From contig JBBHKE010000572.1 in the NCBI GenBank assembly GCA_037447655.1, forward strand, positions 19,140-83,139: DNA of 64,000 nt, given 5' to 3'. Under the pieces are notes generated by a model. That model had not been told where the DNA came from, did not search any database, and saw only the letters and a list, made by a program, of their open reading frames with translations. Source of the DNA: Zygnema cylindricum (Eukaryota > Streptophyta > Zygnematophyceae > Zygnematales > Zygnemataceae). Positions 1 through 11,753 of the stretch are shown here, in pieces (positions within the stretch are counted from its first letter, which is position 1; the number at the start of each line of letters is the position of its first letter). The position numbers and the translations under genes were made by a program.

Positions 1-12
1 GTTAAGAGAACT

Positions 13-339
13 TTGTATGATGCCTCGTATGTTCCAAAGTTCAAGAAAAATATGTTTTCTACGTCTGTAGCTGAAAGCAAAGGCTTTGAGGTTCTCCAGA
101 AAAATGGCAAGAAAATAGTGAGCAAGAATGGAAGAGTAGCTCTAGTAGGAACTCGAGGCCCAAAGGTTTTGTACCGCATGGACCTGGCTAATAAAATTGA
201 TTTTGCGTACTCGAGTGTCCTATGTGATAATGTTTTGTGGCATAAAAGGCTTGGTCATGTGCATCATGAGAGACTTACTAAGATGATTAAGCATGACATG
301 ATAGAGGGAGTCAAGCTTGGTCAACAAGAGTCTCGTGTT
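13..339 (+). pseudogene. copia GAG-pre-integrase (zinc-binding) segment
   Basis: About 109 residues read without a stop. The segment LWHKRLGHVHHERL carries the HxxxxH half of the integrase N-terminal zinc site found at this place in copia pol. The frame closes at a TGA just where the CxxC half is expected, so the domain is broken. This is the first recognisable piece of the truncated element. Confidence 0.8.
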
Positions 340-494
340 TGAGATGGTTGTGCTCCTGGAAAGCTTCACAAGCTTCCCCTATCACAAATTTCTAATCACC
401 GAGCCACATATGTTCTTGGTATTATTAACTCTGATGTTTTCGGCCTTTCCAAAGTTCCCTCTCTTAGTGGCAGCCGCTTCTTTGTCACTTTTAC

Positions 495-566
495 AGATGA
501 TTACTCCCGATATAGTCGCCTATACTTCATAGATGATTACTCCCAATATAGTCGCCTATACTTCAT
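495..566 (+). repeat. 36-bp tandem duplication inside integrase coding remains
   Basis: Two 36-bp units (495-530 and 531-566) differ at about one base. Each codes for a DDYS-type peptide that belongs to the start of the integrase core, so a 12-residue stretch holding the first catalytic aspartate region is doubled. The length is a multiple of three, so the frame is kept locally. The change is specific to this dead copy. Confidence 0.9.
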
Positions 567-648
567 GAAGGAGAATTGAGAAGTCTTCACTCACTCTTAG
601 CACTACAAAATCTGGGCGGAGAAACTTCACGGCAAATCTATTCTTGCT

Positions 649-1083
649 TTGCGGGCGGATAATGGTGGAGAGTATGTATCTCATGCCTTTGCTGATTTTT
701 GGAAAGAAAATGGCATCTCCCGTGAATTTACTGCGTCGTACACACCGGAACAAAATGGTGTTAGTGAGAGACTTAATCAGATTTTGACTAAATGTGCTCG
801 ATCTTCGATAGCTGATAAAGGTGTGGATCCAAAGTTTTGGGGGGAAGCTTTTCATTGTGCTACCTACGTCAGAAATAAAGTGGAAAGCCGAGCTGTTAGG
901 GGCAAGACACCTTATGAAGTGTGGACAGGCAGAAAGCCAAATGTCAGTCATTTTAGAGTTTTTGGTAGCAAATGTTTTATCTTGGATAGTCTTCCTAATT
1001 GGAAGCTTAGTCCAAAATATGTACCTGGTGTCGTTTTAGGCTATGATGATGAATCTGCAACTTATAAAGTGTATAACGTTTAG
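649..1083 (+). pseudogene. copia integrase catalytic core remnant
   Basis: About 144 residues include ADNGGEY (second catalytic Asp), then EQNGVSERLNQ (catalytic Glu), then the FWGEAFHCATYVRN and HFRVFGSKCF blocks typical of copia integrases. It is in frame for this stretch only. The upstream part of the core lies in other frames. Confidence 0.9.
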
Positions 1084-1406
1084 AGAGGATGCCTTCAGAT
1101 AGCCAAGAATATTCAGATTAAATAAGTAAGTCAATTTGTTGACGTTTTTAGCATGGATGCAGCTAAAAGGAATGTGATAATACAAGAGTATATCATTCTT
1201 GAGCAGGTACCTTTTACTCCATCATTTTCTACTTCTTCTACCTCTCTCCCAAATGCCACACGGCCGTCTAATACTCTTTTTGGAGCTGCTCCTTCTACTG
1301 ATGCTCCTCCTAATACACGCCCTGTGCGGCAAGCTATGGAACCAGCAGTTCCCGCGTCAGATTTTTCGAGGGAAGAAGGCAAAGCAGTCGCCTTCGAGGC
1401 GACCGA

Positions 1407-2100
1407 GTGGAGAGTGCTTTTTCAGCAAGCACAAGGGAGGCGCTTACTATTCATGGAGATTTTTCTCTTCCTGAAAATGATCATTGGATCTCGGTTGTAA
1501 ATGAAGAGATAAAGTCAATTATGGATGCTCAAACTTGGGAACTTGTGGAGCTCCCACCAAACCGGAAAGCTATCGGTTGTAAGTGGGTCTTCAAATTAAA
1601 AATGAATCCTGATAATACAATTGAGAGATATAAAGCTAGATTGGTCGCTATAGGATTTAGCCAAAAGGAGGGAATTGAATATGAAGAGACCTTCCCTTCT
1701 TTGGTTCGCTTACTGTTAGAGTTTTGCTATCTCTTGCTGCAATAGAGGATATGGAATTGCTTCACATGAATGTTAAGACGACTTTCTTGCATAGTTATTT
1801 GGAGGAAGTAATTTATATGAAGCAGATATACATGTATGCAGAAAAAGAGAAAGAAAATTTGGTCTGTAAACTATTGAAGTCCCTGTATGGTATGAAACAG
1901 GCTCGAGACAATAGAACCTGAAATTGGATGAGTTTTAAACGAATCTTAGCTTTACCAAGATCAGTTCAGATCATTCAGTCTATGTAATGCAAGGTGATGA
2001 TGGAGTGATTTATGTGGCAGTTTATGTAGATGATTTGCCACTGATTAGCAAATCCATCAATGAGATTAATAAAATAAAATCAGCTCTGAATTCCCGATTT
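1407..2100 (+). pseudogene. copia reverse transcriptase remnant, N-terminal and YVDD part
   Basis: Two overlapping frames carry the RT blocks. The segment near 1570 has the CKWVFKLK and RYKARLVA motifs. The next part has the LHMNVKTTFLHSYLEEVIYM block (the usual DVKTAFL catalytic Asp is replaced by Asn) and LKSLYGMKQA. After an in-frame stop near 1921 the catalytic YVDD box is still readable near 2026-2037. A frame change near 1720-1750 and the stop show the gene is dead. Confidence 0.85.
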
Positions 2101-2103
2101 TAA

Positions 2104-3029
2104 ATGACAAACATGGGTGAGGCAAAGTATATTTTAGGAATTCATGTAGAAAGAGACAAGAAACAGAAAACTATTTATTTAACTCAGAAAGAAGCAATCA
2201 AGAACATGCTAGAAAAGTTTGGCATGTTAGAAGCAAAGGGGAGTGCCACTCCTATGGAATTTAGGCAAAAATTGGAGGGTACGGAAACGGATGGTGGTGT
2301 TTTGGTTGATGATTTCTTAGATTCAGGGGAAGCATATTCTATGTCCTCCATTCCTTACAGGCAGATTGTCGAAAGCCTCATTTGTTTCATAAAATGTACT
2401 CGTCCGGACATCGCAACAGCGGTTGGAGCCTTGAGCCGAAGCCTGCAAAATCCAAGGAAGTCGGACTATGAGGCAACAAAGAGAGTTCTTCGTTATCTCG
2501 TAGGAACTTGAAATCTTAGACTCTCTCTCTCGGTGGAGAGGAAGTCAAAATTCATACATTGAGCGGTGCGAGCTACAGAGATATGCCCAGTCGACGCTCC
2601 ACCACCGGATACATTCTGAAGATCAGAAGTGGAACTTGCTACTAGAGCAACAAACTTCAGAAGGTAACAGCTCAATCTACCATAGAGGCTGAATACATGG
2701 CTGCCAGCTTGGCAGTTAAGGAGTTACTGTGGGTAAAGTCTCTTCTCCAAGAGGTTCTCTTTATACAATTTGGACCACAGATAGTGTGGTGTGACAATCA
2801 GGCAGCAATCGCTGTTGCATCTAATCCTAGTCATCACTTTAAGAGTAAGCACATTGATATCAAGCTACATTTTGAAAGAGAAAAGGTGATGGGAAAAGTC
2901 CTGAAGTTGAGTTATTTATCGGATGAGCAAATGGTGGTTCATATGATGACCAAACCCTTACCTGCACCAAAATTGAAGTTCTATAGAAAGGCATGTGGAC
3001 TGAGTGACTTGCAAAGTCTAAAGCTTTAG
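2104..3029 (+). pseudogene. copia RT C-terminus and RNase H remnant
   Basis: The stretch starts with the MGEAKYILGI block that follows YVDD in copia. It continues through YRQIVESLICFIKCTRPDI and ends in the RNase H domain (EAEYMAAS, CDNQAAIAVA, KHIDIKLHFERE, MMTKPLPAPK). A stop interrupts it near 2509. The final stop is close to the presumed polypurine tract. Confidence 0.9.
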
Positions 3030-3034
3030 GGGAG

Positions 3035-3713
3035 TGTTGTTTTTAGAAAGCTTTAGAACTCTTTATGCCTCAACTGTCAAGGAGAGAGAGTTGTTCAGGA
3101 CTTAAGTTATTTTTGGTTGAGTTCGGTTCAGTATTTACCAAAATTAGTGTGATAGTGAAGTTGGGAGTTCACGGTTCATTCACACTTCGGACACGCGTCG
3201 TCACTTGAGAGAAATACGTGAGTATGTCCTTCGTGGACGTGCGGAAATTCGGCAGGACTACGGGACTTCGTGAAGTCAATTCTACGGTGCCAAATCCTTT
3301 TATCGGACGAATGACAGCCGCCGCCAACAAATACTGACGAGGCGTGACTAGATCACTATCAGTTTACGTTGTCTGAACTTCGGTGTAAATATTTGGTATA
3401 ACAGAATTTTAGCTGTAGTGAATTAGTTGTTTAGTGTTGAGAATGTGGTTTATGACATACCTTCAGTACACAAGTATACTCATAGTATTTGTTTTGTTAG
3501 AATACTAGATGTACGGCTTGAATGCCTTCGTACAGCTTGGTGTAGTTTTAGTGTATAGAAGTAGGACTTAGTGAATTTTGTTCATTAGGAACAAATGATA
3601 TGAAAATTGTACACTAAGTTTTATGTAATTTCATTTCTAAATATCTCACAGATATGTGAGGAGAATTAAGGGTTTGTGTATATGTTCTTGTATGTTATCA
3701 ATGTTGTGGTAAA
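3035..3713 (+). other. putative 3' LTR or remnant between two copia fragments
   Basis: This 0.68-kb AT-rich stretch follows a short G run and starts TGTTG, as an LTR would. It has no open frame of note. No second LTR copy is in the window, so its right border and LTR status rest on position only. Confidence 0.35.
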
Positions 3714-3799
3714 TTGTTAGGACCATTGGGTTCCTTTACCGGAAGTTATAATCTGTCAAAGTCGTTGTTCAGCCATCGGTCTTTGTGGAAGCTTCCTCT

Positions 3800-4589
3800 C
3801 TTGATTTGTGCAACAATGACTACTGTTCCATCTTCTTCATCTTCAGTGTCAGCAGTTGTCTCAAAACAACAGTTAGGGCCTGAGGAAAGCAAGTTCATGC
3901 AAACTATTCCGTACAGACAAGTTGTTGGTTGTTTGATCTATTTTATGAAATGTACTCGTGCTGATATTGCAGCAGCTGTGGGGGTATTAAGTAGGAGTCT
4001 TAATGATTCTAATAAGAAAGATTGGGAAGCAGCTAAAAAAGTCATGCGATACTTGATAGGAACAAGAGAGCTATGGTTGCATTTGGGAGGGGATTATACT
4101 GACATCACCACTTGAAGTGATGCCATTAATGAGGATGCTCCGATGAGGAGGTGTACTTCTGGGTATGTGTTGTATGTTTGGAATGGGGCTTGTTGTTAGA
4201 GCAGCAAGCAACAAAAGTTTATTGCTCAATCCACCGTGGAAGCTGAGTATATGGCCTCTTGTTCAGCTGTGAAATAATGTTGGTGAAATCTTTACTTCAA
4301 GAACAATGATATAAAGAAAGGAGTGCAAAATATTTTTTGTGACAATCAAGCTGCGATTGCAATTGCAGCGAACCCTAAGCATCACTTTAAAGCAAAGGAT
4401 ATGGATATTCATTTGAGCTTTGTTAGAGAGAAAGTTGAGAATAGAATAATTAGTTTGGAATATAGTCCTGGAGGAGAAATTGTAGCAGATATGATGACTA
4501 AACCGATTCCTTCTCCAAAATTGAAGTCTTATAGGGAAACGTGTGAAGTGAAGCAAAAGGAAGACTATATACAACGTGTAGGCACCTAG
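3800..4589 (+). pseudogene. second copia fragment: RT end and RNase H
   Basis: This is a different copia family from the first fragment. It has YRQVVGCLIYFMKCTRADI, then after stops CDNQAAIAIAANPKHHF, DIHLSFVREKVE and MMTKPIPSPK. Frame breaks lie near 4115, 4198 and 4275. A purine-rich run (near 4685-4697) follows and could mark its 3' LTR edge. Only the 3' third of the element is present. Confidence 0.85.
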
Positions 4590-4689
4590 TCGTGCATTGA
4601 TCGTAATTTTTTGCTCTTTTCCATGTGGACTAATTTTACACGTTTTGTGTGTGCGTAGTTTCCTAATTGAGGTCATTAGCAACAAACTA

Positions 4690-4922
4690 GGGGGCCACAG
4701 TGATGTGGTATCGAAACATATAAAGCATAACTTCTAACGGTTGAGGTTTACAACCATAATCTTGTATAATCTAGTGAGTCCTTCCCTAACGACGTTTTCC
4801 CAAAAACAAAAGATACAAAAATTTACAGTGCGAAAATGTACGAGACAGTATGATCTTCAGTAAACAACCTCACTTTTCGCTAATGGAAGTTTGACATTTT
4901 TTAACGGAAGTCCGACATTAGG
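4690..4922. other. non-coding spacer
   Basis: No gene seen. The stretch lies between the second copia fragment and the GGGTGTCCCCAT-ended element. It may include the start of an LTR. Confidence 0.4.
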
Positions 4923-5859
4923 GGGTGTCCCCATAAATTGAAGTATCGAGTTTTCTCTGTCGTTTTGCCCCAAAATTCAAGTAGCTTTGGGAAAACCTTT
5001 ATCCGTGCGAGAAAATCATTTTTACCAAAGTATAGTGAATGTCAATTTGATACTCCGAATGTACAACATGTTTGTCGTCACGTCAAAGTATTTTGGCCTT
5101 TTTCTCTTTTTGGCCACCAGGTAAGAGAATCGAGCCCATAAAAAAAAATCATAAAAAATCACCTCGAGAGGGTGTTTTTAGTTCAGGTATTGCCCAAAGA
5201 ACGAATTAAAAACGACCTACGCAAGCGCCACACGAGTGGGAAACTTTTAGGACGAGGGGGAGTACTCGATGTTTTTCTCCCTTCCTGTCATGCGCGTGTA
5301 CGAAAAACACGAGCATGTTTGGAAAAAAATACGCAGGGGTCTTGGACCTTCACTTTGATTCATGGGTCTTTTGCACAATTTTGCGCCTCCGTCGCCTCTC
5401 CCCTCTCCCTCTCACACTATCACTTGTATCTCACACTTATTAGAATGAGGCACGACAATACTAGTATGAAATGAAAGATATTTGAAGAATAATTATTTTT
5501 ACTACCCTTAAGTATATTTTGATGGCAAGTCGAGTGAGAAAAGTTGAAAAAATGAAATCGGGTAGCCATGGCCGAAAGTTCTTCAATATGTGACGTCAAC
5601 GTCGTTAAAAGTGAGCATGGCGTCACAATGGCATAAAATTACAGAAATCTAACCGTCTACAGCTGTTGTTGTTTTTGTTGGCGTCACCAATTTTTGTAGT
5701 CGTCTTCAACCGTCACAAACTCGTACCTACGTCTACAACCGTCACATGTTAAAGCTCTGATTTCATTTTCTCACATTGGGATGCTCTTTAAAGTAGTACG
5801 AAGAATCTTCACTACAGTCCAAAATACTTTATCAAAGTATCGATTACATGGGGACACCC
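4923..5859. mobile_element. TIR element with GGGTGTCCCCAT ends, non-autonomous
   Basis: The ends GGGTGTCCCCAT (4923-4934) and ATGGGGACACCC (5848-5859) are perfect 12-bp inverted repeats. No transposase frame lies inside. The interior from about 5390 resembles the interior at about 30540-30990 (a CT-rich run, then ATGGCAAG-like and TGACGTCA-like words), so the two are related. I could not settle a target duplication. Confidence 0.7.
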
Positions 5860-5902
5860 TTTTAGTGTTATTAACACTCACAATGATTCACGGTGTTGTT
5901 TA

Positions 5903-6914
5903 CACAACGAATCGTAATTAACCTTACGTACGCTAATTTTGTTGCCCCAACTTTTGACTCTATCACCCTTAATAGATCATATAATTCTATATTATTTTTT
6001 ACATTATTTAAGTTACTTTTTGAATCAACGTTAACAACTTTAATATAATGCCAGTTTAAATAGTGTGGCATACGGTCGGTGTCTAACCGTGCAAAATTGT
6101 ACTTTATTAACTCGAAAAGTACAAATAATGATTTAATACAGGTCGTTGTCATGTACACTGCGCATCGTTATTAGTGTCAAAGTTTAAATATTGTGTAAGT
6201 AAATATAGCGTCATTGACGCTAATTAATAATTTGAAAATTAAAAAAAAAGGTTTATTATAATTTCAGTGTTAACGCTAATTTGGAACAGCAAAATTGGAA
6301 AATTTTATGTACGATTATATACATTATTATATGTATTCGTACAAAATATAAAAAATTGTACACCATAGTGAAATTTAAATATCCGTACATGTCAGACTAA
6401 TTTACGTGCCAGACCAATCCCGTTTTTTAGCGCACTCTCCTATGCGTACGCGTCCGATTTAATTCATTTTTTGTAAAATTTTCACTTGAAAAGGTACATT
6501 TATGTACGATATGACATCGACCGTACACCACGCTATTTAGATCTTATTGAACTTTAGTTCTTTACGCTATTTTGTATGGTACCTCAATTAACGTCAAGGA
6601 AAAATTAAAATCATGTATCCTATTTGAGGAAAAAAATCAAAATTTTAAGAACCCAAATTAGTGACTTTGACACTATTAACGATGCGCGGTGTAGCTGCGT
6701 TTTCACAAACCGCGTAGTGCAAACGTCATAATGACGTGAAACTGTACGTTTTGCCAAATTTTGAACATATACCTAATTCACAGTAGAGAAATTCAACGCT
6801 AATAATCATTACGGAAAGAAACCCAAATTACCCAAATTAGAGTTAATATAACGCTAATCTTTTTTTCATTTTTTTACCCTAAGAGTTTTTTTACTCTAAC
6901 TACGATTCGCGGTG
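5903..6914. mobile_element. TA-flanked TIR element carrying a nested element
   Basis: The left end CACAACGAATCGTAATTA and the right end, which read on the other strand starts CACCGCGAATCGTAGTTA, are imperfect inverted repeats with TA on both sides. A second element (6156-6691) with its own TIRs and TA flanks sits inside. No transposase is visible. The ends belong to the CACCG/ATCG/TTAG family seen throughout the repeat field. Confidence 0.6.
6156..6691. mobile_element. nested TIR element, TA target site
   Basis: The ends are CACTGCGCATCGTTATTAG and, inverted, CACCGCGCATCGTTAATAG, with TA immediately outside (6154-6155 and 6692-6693). It is about 536 bp, AT-rich and non-coding, and it lies inside the element at 5903-6914. 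Confidence 0.7.
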
Positions 6915-6969
6915 TACTATGAGGACTGGACAAAATATCTTGCCAGTGGTCATGTCCGCTCGATTACTG

Positions 6970-8180
6970 GCAACGCCTAATGGAATAAGGGTGGCCTTCC
7001 ATTAGTGAAAAAGTGGGGTTTTTATTGAGGGCCGTACCGTTTTGTACAGGCCCGTACCATTTTTTTTCAAGGAAAATATTATTACGGGAAAATGTCCAAG
7101 GTTCTAGGCGTAAATTCAAACAGTCGGATGCTATTACACTTTTTATCCAAGACGCCACGTCACTAGCCCTACAGTTTGGTAAGACCCTACACAAGGAGGA
7201 CAATTCTCAAAGATTGAGTAAAATTGGGCCTCGTGGAAAAGGAAAAAAAAATCCAAGATAAGCGTGCGCGTATGTGCGTACACGTCGTAAGGGCCACGTG
7301 CCTTCCGCTAGGGTGGTTGCGAATCGGCAAAAAATATCCCCTCACGCTCCCACCATCAAAGTTTGTCGCCGCCTTTTTGTCGTTGCGTTTTGAATTTTTG
7401 GGTAGTACATTAATGCCCTCTGTACGAGTCATTAATTACCTTCGCTGGTACAGATATTTCCTCTGCTAGTACAGATATTACCTCCGTTCTTACAGATATT
7501 GCGTTCATACTTTGCATTCTAAAGGTGAGGTTCCATTAAGGGGAACATGCCGTTGTTCACTGAAAGCCGTACTGTTTCCTACAGTGCCGTACCAAAAAAT
7601 GAAAATGTAAGAAAAACAAGCTTACTGAATGAGGGATTTGATTCTCCATGTTTATGGGCGTAAACTTGGATTGGCAGATGCATAATCGGATACGCCATCG
7701 TCTGACACTTTCAGTTCGCAAGAAGTGACCTGGAGTAGGTTAATTCTAAGCGCCTGAACAAATAGCATCGCCCCTCGTGGAAAAGTGAACAAATATCCAC
7801 GACGACCGCGCAACCAGGTGGGTACACGTCGCATATGACATGTTCCTTCCGCTAGGGAGGATGCGAGGCCACCGGAGGCCGCAAGAAAATATTTGACGGA
7901 GGATATTATTCACGCTTCTATTGCCATCCACTAACCATTTTGACATTTTCGTACGCTTTTACAAATCTAAAGTTTTGTCCGCCCGTACAGATTTTAATCA
8001 ATACGTCGTCCGAGTCAATCTTTGAAGATTACCAAAATCGTATCCATCGATTACGTGAACAAATCAGAATGTGCCACGCAAATAAAATGTATGTTACTTA
8101 CCCGGCACAATGGAATGGTTGCTTCAGTAAACGATTTTTTGACATTTACTGAGACCGCCTAATGGAACAACGCTCTAAGA
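6970..8180. mobile_element. two related copies of a repeat also found at 47.5-48.2 kb
   Basis: The part from about 7526 to 8176 matches 47519-48225 along its length (the same GGTTCCATTAG start and CCTAATGGAACAAC end, which are inverted to each other). The part from about 6976 to 7460 is a more diverged version with the same words (GCCGTACCGTTTTGTACAG, CCTTCCGCTAGGG). No transposase frame is seen. The GGTTCCATTA inverted ends suggest a DNA element. Confidence 0.6.
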
Positions 8181-8650
8181 TTCTTTCAAGATTTTAAGCA
8201 TCTAATATTAGCCTACGTGTTACCAACCAGAATGAGCCATGCAAATAAAAGCAGTTTACTGACGCGACCTAATAGAGGGCACGCCCTTAAGTAAAATTTT
8301 CCGTACAGTTAATGAGACGCCTAATAGAAGTCCACCCTAAGCCTGGTTCCCACGGAGGTGCCATAACTTGTACAGGTATATTTAGTGGCGGCTGTTTTCA
8401 GGCCGAGTTTACATCAGGTCGTGACATTAAAATATATCTCGCATGCGTGTTTTATTTTTGGCGGGTACCACGTAAGGTTGCTGTCAGATATTAAAAATCG
8501 TCAAAGTATATACTGCTTGTACCACGTAGGCTTATCTTCATGGGTTAAAATCGTAAAATATTTTCCAATCGTATTGTCTGAACGCCAAGTTTACATGCGC
8601 GTTCTTTCTCAATGTACCACATGCACGGTACAGTAGAGGAGAGTACAGTA

Positions 8651-8864
8651 CACCGCCAATCGCTATTAGCGTAGAAGTTTCTTTAGCGTATACGAGTCAT
8701 TAGCGTGGTTTACGCTAATTGGGAATTTGGAAATTTTCGAATAAATCATTACTCTAATTAGGACTTAGGGTTTTTTGTAAATAGTGTGGATAATTCTATT
8801 TGAGAATAAAAAAAAAAAAGCGGGACGGGATTAGCGTACACAACGCTAATAGCGATTAGCGGTG
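8651..8864. mobile_element. MITE type A, copy 1
   Basis: The ends are CACCGCCAATCGCTATTAGC and its near-inverse, flanked by TA. The 214-bp interior is almost the same as 9430-9645 and 49552-49768, including the GCTAATTGGGAATTTGGAAA and TTTGAGAATAAAAA words. It is non-coding. The TA target duplication fits a Tc1/mariner-like mobiliser, but no autonomous partner is in view. Confidence 0.85.
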
Positions 8865-8866
8865 TA

Positions 8867-9428
8867 CAGAGCCGAATGGATCGTTTGCTCGCGGATGAGG
8901 AACCAGAAAAAAATTAAACAGTCAAGATTTTGATAGAATCTCCGGTAAAGATGTTTAAAACAAGGGCAGTACGGTGAAAATGAGAACGTACAGGATGAAC
9001 TACGAGTAAACTATCCCACTTTTTCGCCTATGGAAAGGCCGGTTCGAACAAGGGCTCGTTTCGGTCCAAAATCGGATTGTTTTTCAAAATTCGATGCAAA
9101 AAATAGACCCGAAAAAGCTCAATGATTGCAAGCCGCGGGAAATCCAGGGGGCCAATTACGTTGCTACGCGTGAAATTTTACAGGAAACAAAAGACTTAAG
9201 ATTCACAGAATTTGCCCCTAAAATTTTAAACAAACGATTTTCGACGTCAAAAAGAGAGTTTGAGTATTTGATTCGTCCAAATTCGGGAATTGATTCCAAG
9301 AAAACTTCTTATGCGCGTAAAACAGCCGTAAAAAAACGCTCTCGAATGTTTTTGTTTTTCCCGTGTTTTCTCTCTTTTTGTCGCTTTTTAGGCAACGCGT
9401 CGAGGAATGGCCGAACACTCAGACCGCT
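8867..9428. other. spacer between MITE copies
   Basis: An open stretch of 123 codons is present on the + strand (9094-9465) but shows no recognisable motif and runs into the MITE. I see no gene here. Confidence 0.4.
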
Positions 9429-9429
9429 A

Positions 9430-9645
9430 CACCGCCAATCGTTATTAGCGTGTAAGTTTTTTTAGCGTATACGAATAATTAGCGTGGCTTACGCTAATTG
9501 GGAATTTGGAAATTTTCGAAGAAATCGTCTATTCTAATTAAGAATTAGGGTTTTTTTAAATAGTGTGGATAATTCTGTTTGAGAATAAAAAGAAAAAAAA
9601 GCGCGACGGAATTAGCGTACACAACGCTAATAACGATTGGCGGTG
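9430..9645. mobile_element. MITE type A, copy 2
   Basis: 216 bp with ends CACCGCCAATCGTTATTAGC and its inverse, TA at 9428-9429 and 9646-9647. The interior is near-identical to copy 1. Confidence 0.85.
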
Positions 9646-9687
9646 TACTTTCCACCATTGGTGAATCGTGCTTACGAGCCAACTTTG

Positions 9688-9697
9688 NNNNNNNNNN
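9688..9697. other. assembly gap (10 N)
   Basis: Ten N bases. The true distance across the gap is unknown. Confidence 1.
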
Positions 9698-10194
9698 TGG
9701 CATGCCACGTATAAAAATCTGTTCCGTTACAGTTTAACTGCAATTTATTACGGTAAACGCGGCACATAAACGTTGGCCGGTTAACTGAACAAAAATTTTA
9801 CGGCGACGTACGGAAATTTACTAAAAAATTGGTGAACATGGAACTGGAAAAGGACGGCGGACACAAAAGTACAACGGACGCAAAATAACATTCTGCGCGC
9901 CGCCGGAATCGAACGGACGACTTGGTATGAGAAAATACGAACGGACGGGCCAGCGTGAGCGCCGGCATCCCGGAATGGCTCTTTTGGCAGCTTTTGCCAA
10001 AAAAGCCGACATATTGACACGTGGCAGGTCCTTAGTGGATCTCAAGGAATTAAGGGACAAAGCCATGGCGTCGGATGTGAAAGGTACATCGTTTTTACTG
10101 GATCCGTATCAAAATCGTACATATTTCATGGCGGCTACGGTACTTTCTATGCTTGTACACGTCCGGAGAATATGACGAACAGTTGAGTGTGCAG

Positions 10195-10400
10195 ACCGTA
10201 CATTTATCTGTACGGTCCGTACAGATATCGCCGATAATTATCGTTATCGACATTATCGCCGATAAGTACCCGATATTATCGGCTACTTATCGGCGATAAG
10301 ACCGATGTCGATATATCGTACCAATATATCGATTATCGGATACTCGAAAAAAGGCCCATATCGGTTATCGGCAAATCCTTACCGATACACAACACTACAG
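10195..10400. repeat. TATCG/CGATA-rich inverted-repeat patch
   Basis: Dense overlapping ATATCG, TTATCGGC and GCCGATAA words make this stretch strongly self-complementary. Similar TATCGGC-rich MITEs are common in plant genomes. Exact ends are not clear. Confidence 0.55.
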
Positions 10401-11560
10401 TTTACCATGTGACTTTTAGTACAAAAAAAGAAAATTGTACACGGAAAAAAATGATTAAAGTGGCGAAAAAAAAAAGCAAATGCAATTAACAATACATGGT
10501 TTTCTTATGGTGTTAAAAGGTCTTGAGCTATCTACAAATTGCCTTTGTTCTTATATTCTCCGGCAACTTAGTCGGCAATTTGACAAGAGGGGAGAGGAAA
10601 ACTATATTTAAAGATGAAAAAAGAAAGGAGATGATAAAATAAATAAGTTGAGCTTGGTTAAGAAATTGTGATGGTAAACCAATCGAGTAGAGTTCATGGA
10701 GCCAAGGAAACGAAAAGCCAAATCGAAACTGAAAACTGAACTCGGGATGAAACAAACTAAAATGAAAAACCGTATATGTGGTGATGGTTCATGTGGCATC
10801 AACTTACGCCTTTATGAAAAAGTATATTTGTTGTCGAGGTCTATTATTTTACCTGTTTTATGCATGTACACTAGAGCAAGTTATAATGGACTTTCAACAA
10901 GTGTGATTGGTCTTACGCTCCACATTACTTCCTCATGTTCGTGTGGAACAGACATCGTTTCAAACACTTAACTTGAAGATGTCGCAGTTTCATTGCCTCG
11001 CACATAATGTTTTTGAGCGTGGTTCATCGATTCGCAAAAATGTGATATTTTTTAATGTACGTTACCATGGGTTGGGGGGGCTGAGGAGTCGGATGGTGTG
11101 TGTTGTTTTCGACTAAAATTAATGCGGTTATGAATGGTCGTCATGTTCCAAGCATCTCTTGGCATGCGCTTCAAGGCATGGAAGGTTTAGAGGGTTGGGC
11201 CTCTTCTTAGGGATCTTAGTTATGTTAAGGGTTGGTTAACCCTAATAGTTTTTGATATGGCTTGATGTTTTGTTGTTTCCCGCGTTGTTCTTTCTTTTCC
11301 TTTGATTAGTTTGTCTTTCTTGTTTATTAGTTTCTTCCTCATTATTTTCCTTTTTTGGTTAATTCCATTCTTCGTGCGTTTTTCGGTTTTGTTTGGACTT
11401 TTCCTTTCTTTTGTTTCTACGTACTGAAATCGTTCACCATCGCGCTATTTTAACGACGCTTTTTTAACTTAGGAACCAAAACGTTCGAATAGGCAATCAA
11501 CAGAAATCAATGTAAGGATAACGGAACCATAGAAATTTCAATATCAAAATAGCGGAGTAA

Positions 11561-11753
11561 CAGAGGTCGCAATCGGGTTACCCGAATCCGTACCCAAATC
11601 CGTACACAAACCCGTACCCAATCCGTACTTGGCCGGCTGCGTCGGATCCGGAACGGATTCGGGTGCCAAATTTTGGCGGCCGTCCGAGGTAATTCAAAAA
11701 CGAGAAAAAAAGTTCGGGTACGGCCAGGTTCGGGTACCCGATTGTGACCTCAG
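11561..11753. mobile_element. hAT-like MITE with CAGAGGTCGCAATCGGGT ends, copy 1
   Basis: The ends CAGAGGTCGCAATCGGGT and, inverted, CTGAGGTCACAATCGGGT enclose a GC-richer interior with repeated CCGTACC words. The flanks share only part of an 8-mer (GGAGTAA, TGAGTAA). The second copy at 31845-32022 has the same ends. Confidence 0.6.

Larger units (their letters stand above)
1..3034 (+). mobile_element. Ty1/copia retrotransposon, 5'-truncated by window edge, degenerate
   Basis: The pol domains occur in copia order on the + strand: GAG-pre-integrase, integrase core, reverse transcriptase, then RNase H. Several stops and frame changes separate them, so the copy is dead. The order integrase before reverse transcriptase is what assigns it to copia rather than gypsy. 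The gag region and 5' LTR lie outside the window. The coding remains end at the stop near 3029, followed by a short G-rich run and TGTTG at 3035, which is where a 3' LTR would begin. Confidence 0.9.

Noticed and set aside
9900-9975. tRNA-like patch (AATCGAAC with GC-rich surroundings)
   Set aside because: The presumed T-arm halves do not pair and no acceptor or anticodon stem can be drawn.
10696-10971. 91-codon frame starting with a basic stretch
   Set aside because: No recognisable domain, no splice partners and repeat-rich surroundings.
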